Positions 23,184 through 31,440 of a DNA stretch of 64,000 nt are shown here, one piece after another. The notes beneath the pieces are model-generated. The model was not told the origin of the DNA. It saw only the letters and a list, made by a program, of their open reading frames with translations, and did not search any database. A program made the translations under genes and the position numbers. Position 1 is the first letter of the stretch, and every line of letters starts with the position of its first letter. Origin of the DNA: PALSA-129 sp050014595 (GTDB taxonomy: Bacteria > Acidobacteriota > Terriglobia > Bryobacterales > Bryobacteraceae); contig JBEKDA010000027.1 of the NCBI GenBank assembly GCA_050014595.1, positions 1-64,000 of the forward strand. Direction: 5' to 3'.

Positions 23184-25952
23184 TCACCTCACGTACACCG
23201 ATATGACCACACTAGTAGTCTGTCCTCCAGGCCCATAGGCGGTCAGTGTGTAGGTGTTGTTCTGCATCGGGTTGATGGTGATGCTTCCGTTCACCGGCAG
23301 CCCCTGCGTGACAAGGTCGGGACCTATGATGATCACCGACGTGGCGTTCAGAGTCTGCCACGCCAGCACCACCGGCGCCCCCTGAGCCGGCGAGAACGAA
23401 GGCGTCGCGGTAAACGAAAGGATTTGCACCTGACCCACGTTCACCGTCGTGTTGGCCTGAATCTGGCCGGTCGCGTTGGAGGCGGTCAGCGTATACGTGG
23501 TGGTCTGCTGTGGGCTGACCGTCGCGCAATCGTTCGCATTCAGATTGCTGCCGATGCCCGGAGCGATCGAAATCGATGTGGCCCCGATCACCTGCCAGCA
23601 CAGTCTAGTGGACTGGCCCGTACTGATGGTTTGCGGGTTGGCTACGAACACCACGATTTGCGGAATGGTGCCCGGCGCGACCGTCACGGTCACGGGCGCG
23701 GTCACGGCGTGTCCGTCGGAGCTGGTAGCGGTCAAGGTGTAGGTGGTGGTCTGAGCCGGCGAAACCGTGGCGCTGCCGTTCAAAGGCTGGTTGCCCAAGA
23801 CAGGGTTGATGGAAACCGTGGCGGCGCCAGTGGTCGTCCAGCTCAGCGTGGATTGCTGGCCCGGAGCGATCGTCACGGGGTTGGCTTCGAAGCGGATGAT
23901 CTGCGGATTGCCCGCTGCCACCGTTCCCACCGTTACCGTCACGGTGGAATTCACCGTGCCGCCCGGTCCGGTCGCCGTCAGCGTATAGGTGGTCGTCGCC
24001 GCCGGAGTTACCGAACTCGTTCCAGAGCTCGCATTCACGCTTCCCAGCGTCGGCGTGATCGTTACCGAGGTGGCATTCTGCACCACCCAGTTCAGCGTGG
24101 AACTCTGGCCCGCAGTAATTGTTGCCGGCGCCGCCGAGAATTGCAGAATCTGCACCTGGCCCGGCGACAGCGTCGTCACCTGCGTCGTGGCCGATGCCTG
24201 CAATCCATCCGTGTTCTTCACCGTCAGCCGGAATGCGTAGCTCGCCCCAGCCACCGCGTTGAACGTAGTCTTGGGAGTGGTCGGGCTGCTGAGCGTCGCC
24301 GTCGGTCCGGAAATCTGCACCCAGTTGTAGGTCAGCGTCTCGCCCAGCGGATCGTACGATCCCGAACCGTCCAGCGTAATCGTTCCGGCGCTCACGTTGA
24401 GTTGGCTCGGACCGGCGTCCGCAATCGGCGGGCTCGATCCCACGCGCCGCGTGCCCAATTCGTACCGGATGCGCGGAATCTCCATGGGCACGGGCGACTT
24501 GATCTTCGCGAAATCCTGCGGGTTCACTAATCCGCCAAACGCCAGCCCAACCACCGCGCGGCCGCTGTTTTTCGCGTTCAGGTAAGTCTCGTTGTAGCCC
24601 AACTCGGCCGTAAATGCCACGTGCTCCGAAACCGGCTGAATCAGCTTCAAGGACCCACCCGGCTGGTCGCTCCGCGTGTGGCTCACGATCAATCCGATGT
24701 CGCCTTGCAGGTACGCCTTGCCCCACACACCGACCAGCGCGTCGATGCCGGCCTGGTCCGCAATCCGCGCGTAGGTTTGGAAGTACGCGCCCGGCGCCAG
24801 GGTCACGCTGTTCAGAACGGCGTAATTCTTGAAGCCCTTGGTCCCGAAGAACCCGACTTTCCCGCCGTCAAACAGATAGTCCACCATCACGGCCGCCTGG
24901 CCCAGCGCGCCGCCGTTCTGGTAATTGCTGAAATTCAGATATTTGAAACTGGCGAATCCACCGGCCTGGAAATTCCCCATGCGGTTCACCAGGCCGAGGT
25001 CGAACTGCCCTTCCTGCCGGCCCGGATAATACATGTACTCCGCCTGCGCCTGGACCGCGTACATGCGGTCGGCGCCGAACGGCGCGAATAACTGTCCGTT
25101 GGCCGACGCCGTAAAGCTGCCCGTCCGCCCGGCTCCATAGGCCGGTCCCACATTCACTCCTACATTCGAAAGAATCTTATTGCGCGACTTCTCCGCCTCT
25201 TCCACTTTGGCGGCGGCTTGCGAAGCCGCTTGCGAAGCGGTGTTCTGCGCGCTCGCATCCGCGATCTTCCGGGCTTGCGGCTCAGTCACCGCCTTCGGCA
25301 TGCCATTGACCTGGTCCTTGAGGGCATTCTGCTGGTTCCGCAAATCGCCCAATTCGGTCTTCAGGCGCTCGTTTTCGCCCTGCAGGTTCTTCAGCGCCGC
25401 CAGAATATCGTCCAGCTTGTCCAGACGCTTCAGAATCTGGTCGCAGCAATCCTGCTGTTTTTTTGCCATGTCCTGCAGTGCCGTCATCACCGGCAGCACG
25501 TCGCTGATGCCGCCTTCCTTGATCAGTTTGCCCGTCCCGTCGGTCAGCGCCAGCACCACGCGCCGGTTCATGAAACGGCCCTCTTTGGTCTTGTTGTCGA
25601 CTTCCGGAACACTCTTGCCGTTGCCCGCCGTCGTCAGTTGATCGGCTCGCGCCCCGTATTTCACCAGAAACGCCTTCACAGCCTCTGCCCGCGCCAGCGA
25701 TAGCTTCTCGTTGTACGGCACCGAGCCCACCGAGTCCGTGTTCCCCGTCAACTTCACGTGATAGTCCCGATGCTGGGTCAGCAGGTCCGCCAGGCGTAGC
25801 AGGCTGGGATAACCGTCCGACAGAACCGAAGAATTGAACTCGAAATTGATCTCTTCCCAGGTCTCCTTGGTCTGGCCAACCGGGTTCAGTCCCTGCGCCA
25901 TCAGGCCGGAGGCCAAGAATCCGAGCGCGCCTACCACGGCAATTCTCTTCAT
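23184..25952 (-). CDS. Large envelope protein: N-terminal OmpA domain, coiled coil, barrel-like region, PKD and four Ig-like repeats
   Basis: 922 residues from ATG 25952, with GAGGAG about 10 bases upstream; the signal peptide is MKRIAVVGALGFLASGLMAQ. Residues 32-135 are a peptidoglycan-binding OmpA/MotB-like domain (INFEFNSSVL, LTGNTDSVGSVPYNEKLSLA, FMNRRVVLAL). Residues 165-225 look coiled-coil (LKNLQGENERLKTELGDLRN). Residues 260-490 are beta-strand-rich and barrel-like (YAVQAQAEYMYYPG). Residues 505-595 form a PKD domain (ADAGPSQLNVSAGTITLDGS, then YNWVQISGP). Four roughly 80-residue Ig-like repeats follow (F-x-A-x-P-x-T-I-x-x-G-Q, ending TTTYTLTA); the third has an extra Cys pair. OmpA at the N-terminus is the reverse of the usual order. 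Confidence 0.85.
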   Translation of the reverse strand: MKRIAVVGALGFLASGLMAQGLNPVGQTKETWEEINFEFNSSVLSDGYPSLLRLADLLTQHRDYHVKLTGNTDSVGSVPYNEKLSLARAEAVKAFLVKYGARADQLTTAGNGKSVPEVDNKTKEGRFMNRRVVLALTDGTGKLIKEGGISDVLPVMTALQDMAKKQQDCCDQILKRLDKLDDILAALKNLQGENERLKTELGDLRNQQNALKDQVNGMPKAVTEPQARKIADASAQNTASQAASQAAAKVEEAEKSRNKILSNVGVNVGPAYGAGRTGSFTASANGQLFAPFGADRMYAVQAQAEYMYYPGRQEGQFDLGLVNRMGNFQAGGFASFKYLNFSNYQNGGALGQAAVMVDYLFDGGKVGFFGTKGFKNYAVLNSVTLAPGAYFQTYARIADQAGIDALVGVWGKAYLQGDIGLIVSHTRSDQPGGSLKLIQPVSEHVAFTAELGYNETYLNAKNSGRAVVGLAFGGLVNPQDFAKIKSPVPMEIPRIRYELGTRRVGSSPPIADAGPSQLNVSAGTITLDGSGSYDPLGETLTYNWVQISGPTATLSSPTTPKTTFNAVAGASYAFRLTVKNTDGLQASATTQVTTLSPGQVQILQFSAAPATITAGQSSTLNWVVQNATSVTITPTLGSVNASSGTSSVTPAATTTYTLTATGPGGTVNSTVTVTVGTVAAGNPQIIRFEANPVTIAPGQQSTLSWTTTGAATVSINPVLGNQPLNGSATVSPAQTTTYTLTATSSDGHAVTAPVTVTVAPGTIPQIVVFVANPQTISTGQSTRLCWQVIGATSISIAPGIGSNLNANDCATVSPQQTTTYTLTASNATGQIQANTTVNVGQVQILSFTATPSFSPAQGAPVVLAWQTLNATSVIIIGPDLVTQGLPVNGSITINPMQNNTYTLTAYGPGGQTTSVVISVYVR

Positions 25953-26115
25953 GGTGATGTAACTCCTCAACTGGCTGAGCATGTGCACGGAAAACCATAG
26001 GGGGCTGGCAATATAAAGCCCCCGTTTATCTAAAATTCAGAATACACCGGAATTTCGCGATATCTGCCACAATTTCCGGGCGTTAGTTCTCAGTGCACGA
26101 TATTGTCTCGCACCT

Positions 26116-26132
26116 ATTGCGGGCACCGCAAT
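26116..26132. promoter_or_regulatory. Hairpin just upstream of rnpB
   Basis: ATTGCGG-GCA-CCGCAAT is a perfect 7-bp stem, nested in a wider imperfect inverted repeat (TATTGTC at 26101-26107 with GACAATA at 26135-26141). It ends 8 bases before the RNase P RNA 5' helix. It may belong to the rnpB promoter or be a stop signal for upstream transcription; a standard -35/-10 pair is not evident. Confidence 0.4.
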
Positions 26133-26148
26133 GCGACAATAGTTAGCA

Positions 26149-26505
26149 GGCTGCCGGATGGGTAGTCGCTCCTGGTCCGCCGGGAGAGGAAAGTCCGGTC
26201 TCCATAGGGCAGCGTGCCGGCTAACGGCCGGGCGGGCCATCTGGCTCGACGGAAAGTGCCACAGAAAATATACCGCCCGGTCTCAAAACCGGGTAAGGGT
26301 GAAATGGTGCGGTAAGAGCGCACCGCGGCGGAAGCAATTTCGCCGGCAGGGTAAACCCCACGTGGAGCAAGACCAAATAGGGGAGGAGGGGCGGCCCGCC
26401 CCGCTAGACTTCCGGGTAGGTTGCTAGAGCCGGTCAGCAATGGCCGGCCAAGAGGAATGACTACCGCCCGCAAGGGTACAGAAACCGGCTTATAGTCCGG
26501 CAGCC
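26149..26505 (+). ncRNA. rnpB: RNase P RNA, bacterial type A
   Basis: The ends pair perfectly as helix P1: GGCTGCCGGA (26149-26158) with TCCGGCAGCC (26496-26505). Between them are the universal elements in order: GAGAGGAAAGTCCGG (CR-I), GCCACAGAAAATATACCGCC, GGTAAGGGTGAAATGGTGCG, AGAGCGCACCGC, GCAGGGTAAACCCC, GAGCAAGACCAAATAGG, and near the 3' end AGAGGAATGACTACC with ACAGAAACCGGCTTATAG (CR-V). At about 357 nt the length is normal. It is the catalytic subunit that removes tRNA 5' leaders. No RnpA protein gene is in the window, and short open frames across it are not genes. Confidence 0.97.
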
Positions 26506-26532
26506 CAATTGAAGCTGTTAAAAAACACGGAT

Positions 26533-26603
26533 CGCAGGCGGCGCCGCCTGCGCCACCAAAACCAATCCTGTGTGCAGTGGTGGGGCAGGCGGCGCCGCCT
26601 GCC
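26533..26603. repeat. Two 20-bp perfect palindromes (GCAGGCGGCGCCGCCTGC core)
   Basis: CGCAGGCGGCGCCGCCTGCG (26533-26552) and GGCAGGCGGCGCCGCCTGCC (26584-26603) lie 31 bases apart, 27 bases after rnpB. A third copy is at 39836-39855; CCACCAA follows the first and third. The pair may form a cruciform or end rnpB transcription. Confidence 0.75.
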
Positions 26604-26640
26604 GCAGCCCGTTGACGGGCGATTTCTTCACGGCTTCCAT

Positions 26641-27768
26641 TCAATCGGCCGCAATTCGCTCCAAAATATCCGGGATTTCAAATACCGCCCGATTGTGTAT
26701 CCGCCGCGTTGCCGCCCGGAATCGCTCCCACGCCGCCGGTTCCAGCAACTCCTCCACCGCCCGCCCAATTCCGCCAAAATTCGGCAACACAATCCCGATT
26801 CCCGATTCGCGGATCCATTCCGCGTTGTATCGCTCCTGCGGCAACGTCCACGCGTTGCGTTCCACAATCACCGGCAACTTCATTTCCGCCGCTTCGCTCA
26901 GACTTCCCGGTCCCGGCTTACCGATGAAATAATCGGCTAGCTGCATGTATCGAGGCACCTCTTTCGTGAAGCCCTCGACAAACATCGCGGCCCGATGGTC
27001 AAGCCCTTCCAGCTTCGCTCGCAGCTTCTGGTTGTGCCCGCAAATCAGGATCAATTGCCGCTCCGGCAGCCGCTCGGCGATCTGCCGCATCACCGCCGCA
27101 CCCTGCCCGCCGAACAGCACCAGCCCCACCGGCTGCCCGGGGTCGAAGCCCAACGCCTCGCGCGCCTCCGCCCGCTCCACCTCGCGCAGCGGCTGGATGT
27201 CGTAGAACCGGGGATTCAGAATCATCCCCGAAACCCGATGCACCATTTCTTCCGCGTGGCCCATCGCCAAAGCCTGTTCCACCGCCTTGTCCGACCCGCA
27301 GATCCAGTGCTGCGCCTGCCGTTCCATCCAGAAGTGCGGCGGATAGTCCGCGATATCCGTCAGAATGGTTGCCATCGGCACGCCCGGCAGCGCCACCTGC
27401 AGGCTCTCGAACAACGCCCGGTTGAAATTCGGCACCAGGGAAACCACCATGTCCGGCCGGCTCTGCCGCCAGAACGCCGTCAGCATCCGCACCTGCTGGC
27501 CATGAAACAGCCGGATGACCAGGTGCATGCCCGCCGTAAGCTGCGCCGAGCCCAGCGTCCAGCCTTTCTTTAGGATCAGGTTGTAGCAGTCTTCCAGGCG
27601 CAGCCCCGTGACCTTGCGGAACACGTCCAGCCCGTCCAGCAGTTCCTGCAGGTTCACCATGCGGATCTCGAAGGGCCGTTCCTGCCGCTCGATCACCTGG
27701 CGCAAGGCGTTGGCCGCCGCGCGGTGGCCGCCGCCTGCGTCGAAATAGATGAAGTCCAGCTTCTTCAT
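26641..27768 (-). CDS. MurG/MGDG-synthase-like glycosyltransferase
   Basis: 375 residues from ATG 27768 (MKKLDFIYFDAGGGHRAAAN); the frame is open 15 codons further upstream without conservation. It is a GT-B enzyme of the GT28 type: an N-terminal GGGH acceptor/lipid loop (residues 12-15), a LVPNFNRALFESL segment, and a C-terminal nucleotide-sugar domain with VLFGGQGAAVMRQIAERLP and GKPGPGSLSEAAEMKLPVIV, the donor-diphosphate loop plus conserved Glu. Relatives transfer glucose or galactose to diacylglycerol, or GlcNAc to lipid I. It is not the murG of a dcw cluster, so a glycolipid product is likelier. Membrane-associated. Confidence 0.85.
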   Translation of the reverse strand: MKKLDFIYFDAGGGHRAAANALRQVIERQERPFEIRMVNLQELLDGLDVFRKVTGLRLEDCYNLILKKGWTLGSAQLTAGMHLVIRLFHGQQVRMLTAFWRQSRPDMVVSLVPNFNRALFESLQVALPGVPMATILTDIADYPPHFWMERQAQHWICGSDKAVEQALAMGHAEEMVHRVSGMILNPRFYDIQPLREVERAEAREALGFDPGQPVGLVLFGGQGAAVMRQIAERLPERQLILICGHNQKLRAKLEGLDHRAAMFVEGFTKEVPRYMQLADYFIGKPGPGSLSEAAEMKLPVIVERNAWTLPQERYNAEWIRESGIGIVLPNFGGIGRAVEELLEPAAWERFRAATRRIHNRAVFEIPDILERIAAD

Positions 27769-27878
27769 CAGTCCGATTGTGCCACGCTGCGGTGGTTCCG
27801 TCACAGAAAACAACTTCCGTAACGAATGTTTTTTGACGATGTCACGGATTTGTAGCCTTCCTGCGCGTACAAAGGGGT

Positions 27879-28418
27879 ATGGTGGACGCCGGCGCCATGC
27901 TCGAATACATCGCGCACCGCGACCACACCCTCATGCGGCGCGTCAACCGCTGGCACGCGCCCCGCTGGATCCGCGCGTGGATGCTCTGGGCCACGCGCGG
28001 CGGCGATGGCTGGCTCTGGTACACCATGGGCGCGATCATTCTGCTGGCGGGCGGCCCACAACGTTTGCCGGCGGCGGCCGCCGCCGCGCTCGCCGCCGCG
28101 CTCGGCGTCACCCTGTTCCTCCGCCTCAAGAAGGTCGCCGCCCGCCGCCGCCCCTGCGCCTTCGAACCTCACTGCTGGTCCACCCTGCTGCCGCCCGACC
28201 AGTTCTCTTTTCCCTCCGGCCACACCATCACGGCTTTCGCCGTAGCCGTCTCGCTCAGCCGCTTCTATCCCGATCTCTCGCTCGGCCTGCTCTTCTGTGC
28301 CCTCAGCGTGGCCGCCTCGCGCATCCTGCTCGGCATGCACTTCCTGAGCGACGTCCTGGCCGGCGCGGCCATCGGCAGCGGCCTGGCGTGCGCGGCGGTG
28401 TGGCTGGTCAGACTGTAG
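27879..28418 (+). CDS. PAP2-family membrane phosphatase
   Basis: 179 residues (ATG 27879; ATG 27897, MLEYIAHRDHT, is an alternative start). The three acid-phosphatase motifs are present: KKVAARRRP, then PSGHT in DQFSFPSGHT, and SRILLGMHFLSDVLAG. Four to six hydrophobic segments place it in the inner membrane. Members dephosphorylate phosphatidic acid, phosphatidylglycerol phosphate or undecaprenyl pyrophosphate. It is divergent from the glycosyltransferase gene (about 110 bases between starts), so a shared control region and a common role in lipid-linked sugar metabolism are possible. Confidence 0.88.
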   Translation: MVDAGAMLEYIAHRDHTLMRRVNRWHAPRWIRAWMLWATRGGDGWLWYTMGAIILLAGGPQRLPAAAAAALAAALGVTLFLRLKKVAARRRPCAFEPHCWSTLLPPDQFSFPSGHTITAFAVAVSLSRFYPDLSLGLLFCALSVAASRILLGMHFLSDVLAGAAIGSGLACAAVWLVRL

Positions 28419-28560
28419 GCGTCGTTCAGTACATCTATTCGGAAGTTCAGTTGCGTATTCCAGCGCCGACAGGCTGGCTTCGGCCGCCCCGTCGCCGGCT
28501 CAGCCAGCTTGGCTGAGTGCCGGAGCGTCCTCGGCGGTTGGGATTTTGCTGCTGGGCTGA

Positions 28561-28639
28561 GGTGGGACATCGGTTGGTGTCGCCTGTCAAGCGGCCGGGC
28601 CTAGCGAGACATGACAGACCACGAAAGACGATGGTCTGT
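28561..28639. repeat. GGTGGGACATCGG hairpin repeat, full copy 2
   Basis: It starts GGTGGGACATCGGTTGGTGT and ends with ACAGACCA (28614-28621), 10-base loop, TGGTCTGT (28632-28639). It ends 12 bases before the -35 box of the ars promoter. Confidence 0.75.
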
Positions 28640-28651
28640 GCCATTGGGGTC

Positions 28652-28687
28652 TTGACAATTCCGATATTTCCAGTATTATCGAAATAT
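28652..28687 (+). promoter_or_regulatory. ars operon promoter and ArsR-type operator
   Basis: TTGACA (28652-28657), a 16-base spacer and TATTAT (28674-28679) form a good sigma-70-like promoter; initiation about 7 bases on would fall at the arsR ATG (28686), giving a leaderless or nearly leaderless message. ATATTTC (28664-28670) and GAAATAT (28681-28687) are a perfect 7-bp inverted repeat with a 10-base spacer covering the -10 box and start codon, where an ArsR dimer would block transcription. Confidence 0.65.
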
Positions 28688-29024
28688 GAGCCGAGCCCCC
28701 GACGTCGCCCGCTACGCCGACATGTTCGGCGCCCTGGGCACCGAACCCCGCCTCCGCATCATCCGCCTCCTGCTGGCCGCTCATCCCGACGGCCTCAATG
28801 CAGGCGACATCCAGACCGAGCTCTAGATTCCCAACTCCACCCTCTCGCATCACCTCGACAAGCTGAAGAATGAAGACCTGGTCCAGGTGGCACGCGAAGG
28901 AACGTTTCTCCGCTACACCGCCAACACCGGCGCGCTACAGGAACTTTTGAGTTTCTTATACGAAGAATGCTGCACCCGCTCCAAAGCCATCCAGCCCAAA
29001 AAGCTGGTGCAAGTTTGCAAATAG
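28686..29024 (+). pseudogene. arsR: ArsR/SmtB-family arsenical repressor with in-frame amber codon
   Basis: 112 codons reading through one internal TAG (codon 47, 28824-28826). The frame before it (YADMFGALGTEPRLRIIRLL) and after it (IPNSTLSHHLDKLKNEDLVQ) together make one complete winged-helix ArsR; the stop falls in the turn of the DNA-reading helix, where relatives have an ordinary residue. One base change (for example AAG or CAG to TAG) explains it. C-terminal Cys95, Cys96 and Cys111 match the C-terminal arsenite site of Acidithiobacillus-type ArsR; the ELCVCDL site is absent. It lies 10 bases before arsM. Either a recent nonsense mutation, a read error or suppression; a truncated product could not repress. 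Confidence 0.85.
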
Positions 29025-29034
29025 GAGTCCTCAT

Positions 29035-29877
29035 ATGGAAATCAAAGAAGCCGTCAAAGAACGTTACGGCCAGGCCGCTTTGCGCGTGACCAGCGGCGGA
29101 AGCTCCTGCTGCGGAGCGGCTCCGGCCGGCCTAAATTGCTGCGACCCCATCACCAGCAACCTCTACGACGCCGAACAGACCGGCCAACTCCCCGAGACTG
29201 CCCTGCTGGCCTCTCTCGGCTGTGGCAACCCCACCGCGCTGGCCGAATTGAAGCCCGGCGAAACGGTCCTCGATCTCGGAAGCGGCGGCGGCATCGACGT
29301 CCTGCTCTCCGCGCGGCGCGTCGCGCCCGGCGGCAAAGCCTACGGCCTCGACATGACCGACGAAATGCTGGCCCTCGCCAACCAAAACAAACAGAAGTCC
29401 GGCGTGAACAACGTCGAGTTCCTCAAAGGCGAAATCGAAAACATTCCTCTGCCCGACAACTCAGTCGACGTGATCATTTCCAATTGCGTCATCAACCTCT
29501 CCGCGGACAAGGACCGCGTCATGGCCGAAGCCTTCCGCGTTCTCAAACCCGGCGGCCGCCTGGCCGTTTCCGACGTCGTCACCAAGGGCGAGATGCTGCC
29601 CGAAATCCGCCGCAGCGTCCTGCTGTGGGTCGGCTGCATTTCCGGCGCGCTCGAAGAAAACAACTATCGCGCCAAGCTGGCCGCCGCCGGCTTCGAACAG
29701 ATCTCCGTCGAACCCACCCGTGTCTACCGCATCGAGGACGCCCGCGAGTTCCTCTCCCAATCGGGCATGGATGTGGACTCGATCGCGCCCGAAGTCGACG
29801 GAAAGTTCATGAGCGCCTTCATCCGCGCCGTGAAGCCCGCCGCCAAGTCCTGCTGCGGCCCAACCTGCTGCTCGTAA
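29035..29877 (+). CDS. arsM: Arsenite S-adenosylmethionine methyltransferase
   Basis: 280 residues; AGGAG lies 7 bases before the ATG. SAM motif I is VLDLGSGGGIDVLLSAR (residues 78-94). The three cysteines needed for As(III) binding are Cys63 (SLGCGNP), Cys151 (ISNCVINL) and Cys201 (LWVGCISG). Extra Cys pairs occur near the N-terminus (SSCCGAAP, LNCCDP) and at the very C-terminus (KSCCGPTCCS), common in bacterial ArsM. It converts arsenite stepwise to methylated and volatile arsenicals in the cytoplasm. Second gene of the ars operon. Confidence 0.96.
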   Translation: MEIKEAVKERYGQAALRVTSGGSSCCGAAPAGLNCCDPITSNLYDAEQTGQLPETALLASLGCGNPTALAELKPGETVLDLGSGGGIDVLLSARRVAPGGKAYGLDMTDEMLALANQNKQKSGVNNVEFLKGEIENIPLPDNSVDVIISNCVINLSADKDRVMAEAFRVLKPGGRLAVSDVVTKGEMLPEIRRSVLLWVGCISGALEENNYRAKLAAAGFEQISVEPTRVYRIEDAREFLSQSGMDVDSIAPEVDGKFMSAFIRAVKPAAKSCCGPTCCS

Positions 29878-29887
29878 TGGAAATCGC

Positions 29888-30994
29888 ATGAGCCGCACCG
29901 CCGTCTTCACTTCGCCCCCGCCGGCCCCGCCGCGGTTAGCCTTCTTCGAAAGCTATTTGCCCCTCTGGGTGGCCCTTTGCATGGCCGTCGGCGTGGCGTT
30001 CGGCAAGGCGCTGCCGGCCGCCGTGCAGAGCTTGCGCGGCTTGGAGTTCGCCCGCGGCAGTCAAATCAACGTGCCCATCGCCATCCTCATCTGGCTGATG
30101 ATCACTCCCATGATGATGAAGGTGGATTTCGGCGCCATCCGCAACGTGGGCCGCAAGCCCGCCGGCCTGCTGGTCACGCTCTTCGTGAATTGGGTGGTAA
30201 AACCATTCTCCATGGCTCTGCTGGCCTGGTTCTTTTTCCGGCTGGTCTTCGCGCACTTCATCGGCCGCGCCGAAGCCGATCAGTACATCGCCGGCTGCAT
30301 CATCCTGGCCGCCGCGCCCTGCACCGCCATGGTTTTCGTCTGGAGCCACCTCACCGACGGCGACCCCGCCTACACGCTGGTCCAGGTATCGGTCAACGAC
30401 CTCATCATGCTGGTGGCCTTCGTGCCATTGGTTCAGTTCCTGGTGACCGGCGCTTCCTCGCTCACCGTGCCTTTCCGCGTCCTGCTCTACTCGGTCATCG
30501 TGTTCATCGTCATTCCGTTGGCCGCGGGCACCCTGATTCGTGCTTGGCTCATCCGCGGCCGCGGAAAGCAGTGGTTCGAGCAGCAACTGCTGCCCCGCTT
30601 TGCGCCCGTCACTATCACCGCGCTACTCGCCACCCTGGTCTTCATCTTCGCTTTCCAGGCGGACAATATCACCGGCCGCTTCTTCCACGTCCTGTTGATT
30701 GCCGTCCCCATCACCCTCCAGGTCTACTTCAACGCCTCGCTGGCCTACGGATTGATGCGGCTCTTCAAGGTGGAGCATTCGGTGGCGGCGCCCGGAGCCC
30801 TCATCGGCGCCAGCAATTTCTTTGAGCTGGCCGTGGCCACGGCCATCGCTCTGTTCGGCCCGGATTCGGGCGCCGCTCTGGCCACGGTGGTTGGCGTCCT
30901 GGTGGAAGTGCCCGTCATGCTCTCCGTTTGTGCGGCCTGCAACCGCACCCGGCATTGGTTTTCCTTTCCGGCGCCACAGCAGGCCCAATCATGA
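29888..30994 (+). CDS. acr3: Arsenite efflux permease, ACR3 type
   Basis: 368 residues with about ten membrane segments in the BART fold. The conserved Cys145 in AAAPCTAMVFVWSHL and Glu313 in GASNFFELAVATAIALFG, both essential in studied ACR3 proteins, are present, as is the N-terminal PLWVALCMAVGVAFG. It exports arsenite using the proton gradient, with no need for an ArsA ATPase; none is encoded here. It follows arsM by 10 bases and overlaps arsC by 4 bases. Confidence 0.96.
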   Translation: MSRTAVFTSPPPAPPRLAFFESYLPLWVALCMAVGVAFGKALPAAVQSLRGLEFARGSQINVPIAILIWLMITPMMMKVDFGAIRNVGRKPAGLLVTLFVNWVVKPFSMALLAWFFFRLVFAHFIGRAEADQYIAGCIILAAAPCTAMVFVWSHLTDGDPAYTLVQVSVNDLIMLVAFVPLVQFLVTGASSLTVPFRVLLYSVIVFIVIPLAAGTLIRAWLIRGRGKQWFEQQLLPRFAPVTITALLATLVFIFAFQADNITGRFFHVLLIAVPITLQVYFNASLAYGLMRLFKVEHSVAAPGALIGASNFFELAVATAIALFGPDSGAALATVVGVLVEVPVMLSVCAACNRTRHWFSFPAPQQAQS

Positions 30995-31440
30995 AACCAC
31001 GCGTTCTCATTCTCTGCACCGGCAATTCGGCCCGCTCTCAGATGGCCGAGGGCCTGCTGCGCCACGAGGCAGGCGACCGCTTCGAGGTCTTCTCCGCCGG
31101 AACCAGGCCTTCTCGCGTTCGGCCCGAAGCCATCGCCGTGATGGCCGAAATCGGCCTCGACATCTCCGGCCACCGCTCCAAATCCGTGGACGAATTCGTG
31201 GGGCAAGACCTCGATTTCGTGATCACCGTCTGCGACAACGCCAAGGAGACCTGCCCGATCTTTCCCGGCGGCGTCAAGCGCCTGCATTGGCCTTTTGAAG
31301 ACCCCGCGGCGGTGGAAGGCTCCGAGGAAGTTCGCAAGGTCGCCTTCCGGCGCATCCGCGATCAAATCCACGGCCGGATTATGGTCTTCCTGGGGGCAAA
31401 CCGGGTACAGCTATCCAATTCCAAAGGCGGGAATTGGTAG
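30991..31440 (+). CDS. arsC: Arsenate reductase, low-molecular-weight phosphatase (thioredoxin) type
   Basis: 149 residues from ATG 30991, overlapping acr3 (ATGA). The P-loop is CTGNSARS with nucleophile Cys9 and Arg15; the redox pair Cys81/Cys88 sits in ITVCDNAKETCPIFPG, and HWPFEDPA follows. It reduces arsenate to arsenite for ACR3 or ArsM, recycled by thioredoxin. The C-terminal tail (NRVQLSNSKGGNW) is unlike the family and abuts a kinase fragment whose frame begins 7 bases before the arsC stop, so the natural 3' end may have been replaced when that fragment arrived. Catalytic residues are intact. Confidence 0.94.
   Translation: MKPRVLILCTGNSARSQMAEGLLRHEAGDRFEVFSAGTRPSRVRPEAIAVMAEIGLDISGHRSKSVDEFVGQDLDFVITVCDNAKETCPIFPGGVKRLHWPFEDPAAVEGSEEVRKVAFRRIRDQIHGRIMVFLGANRVQLSNSKGGNW

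Noticed and set aside
26158..26427. Open frame of about 89 codons across the RNase P RNA
   Set aside because: The region has all conserved RNase P RNA elements and a closed P1 helix; the open frame is incidental.
28686..29024. Pyrrolysine or other programmed recoding at the arsR TAG
   Set aside because: No pyl genes or recoding structure visible and no biochemical reason in a repressor; a nonsense mutation or read error is simpler.
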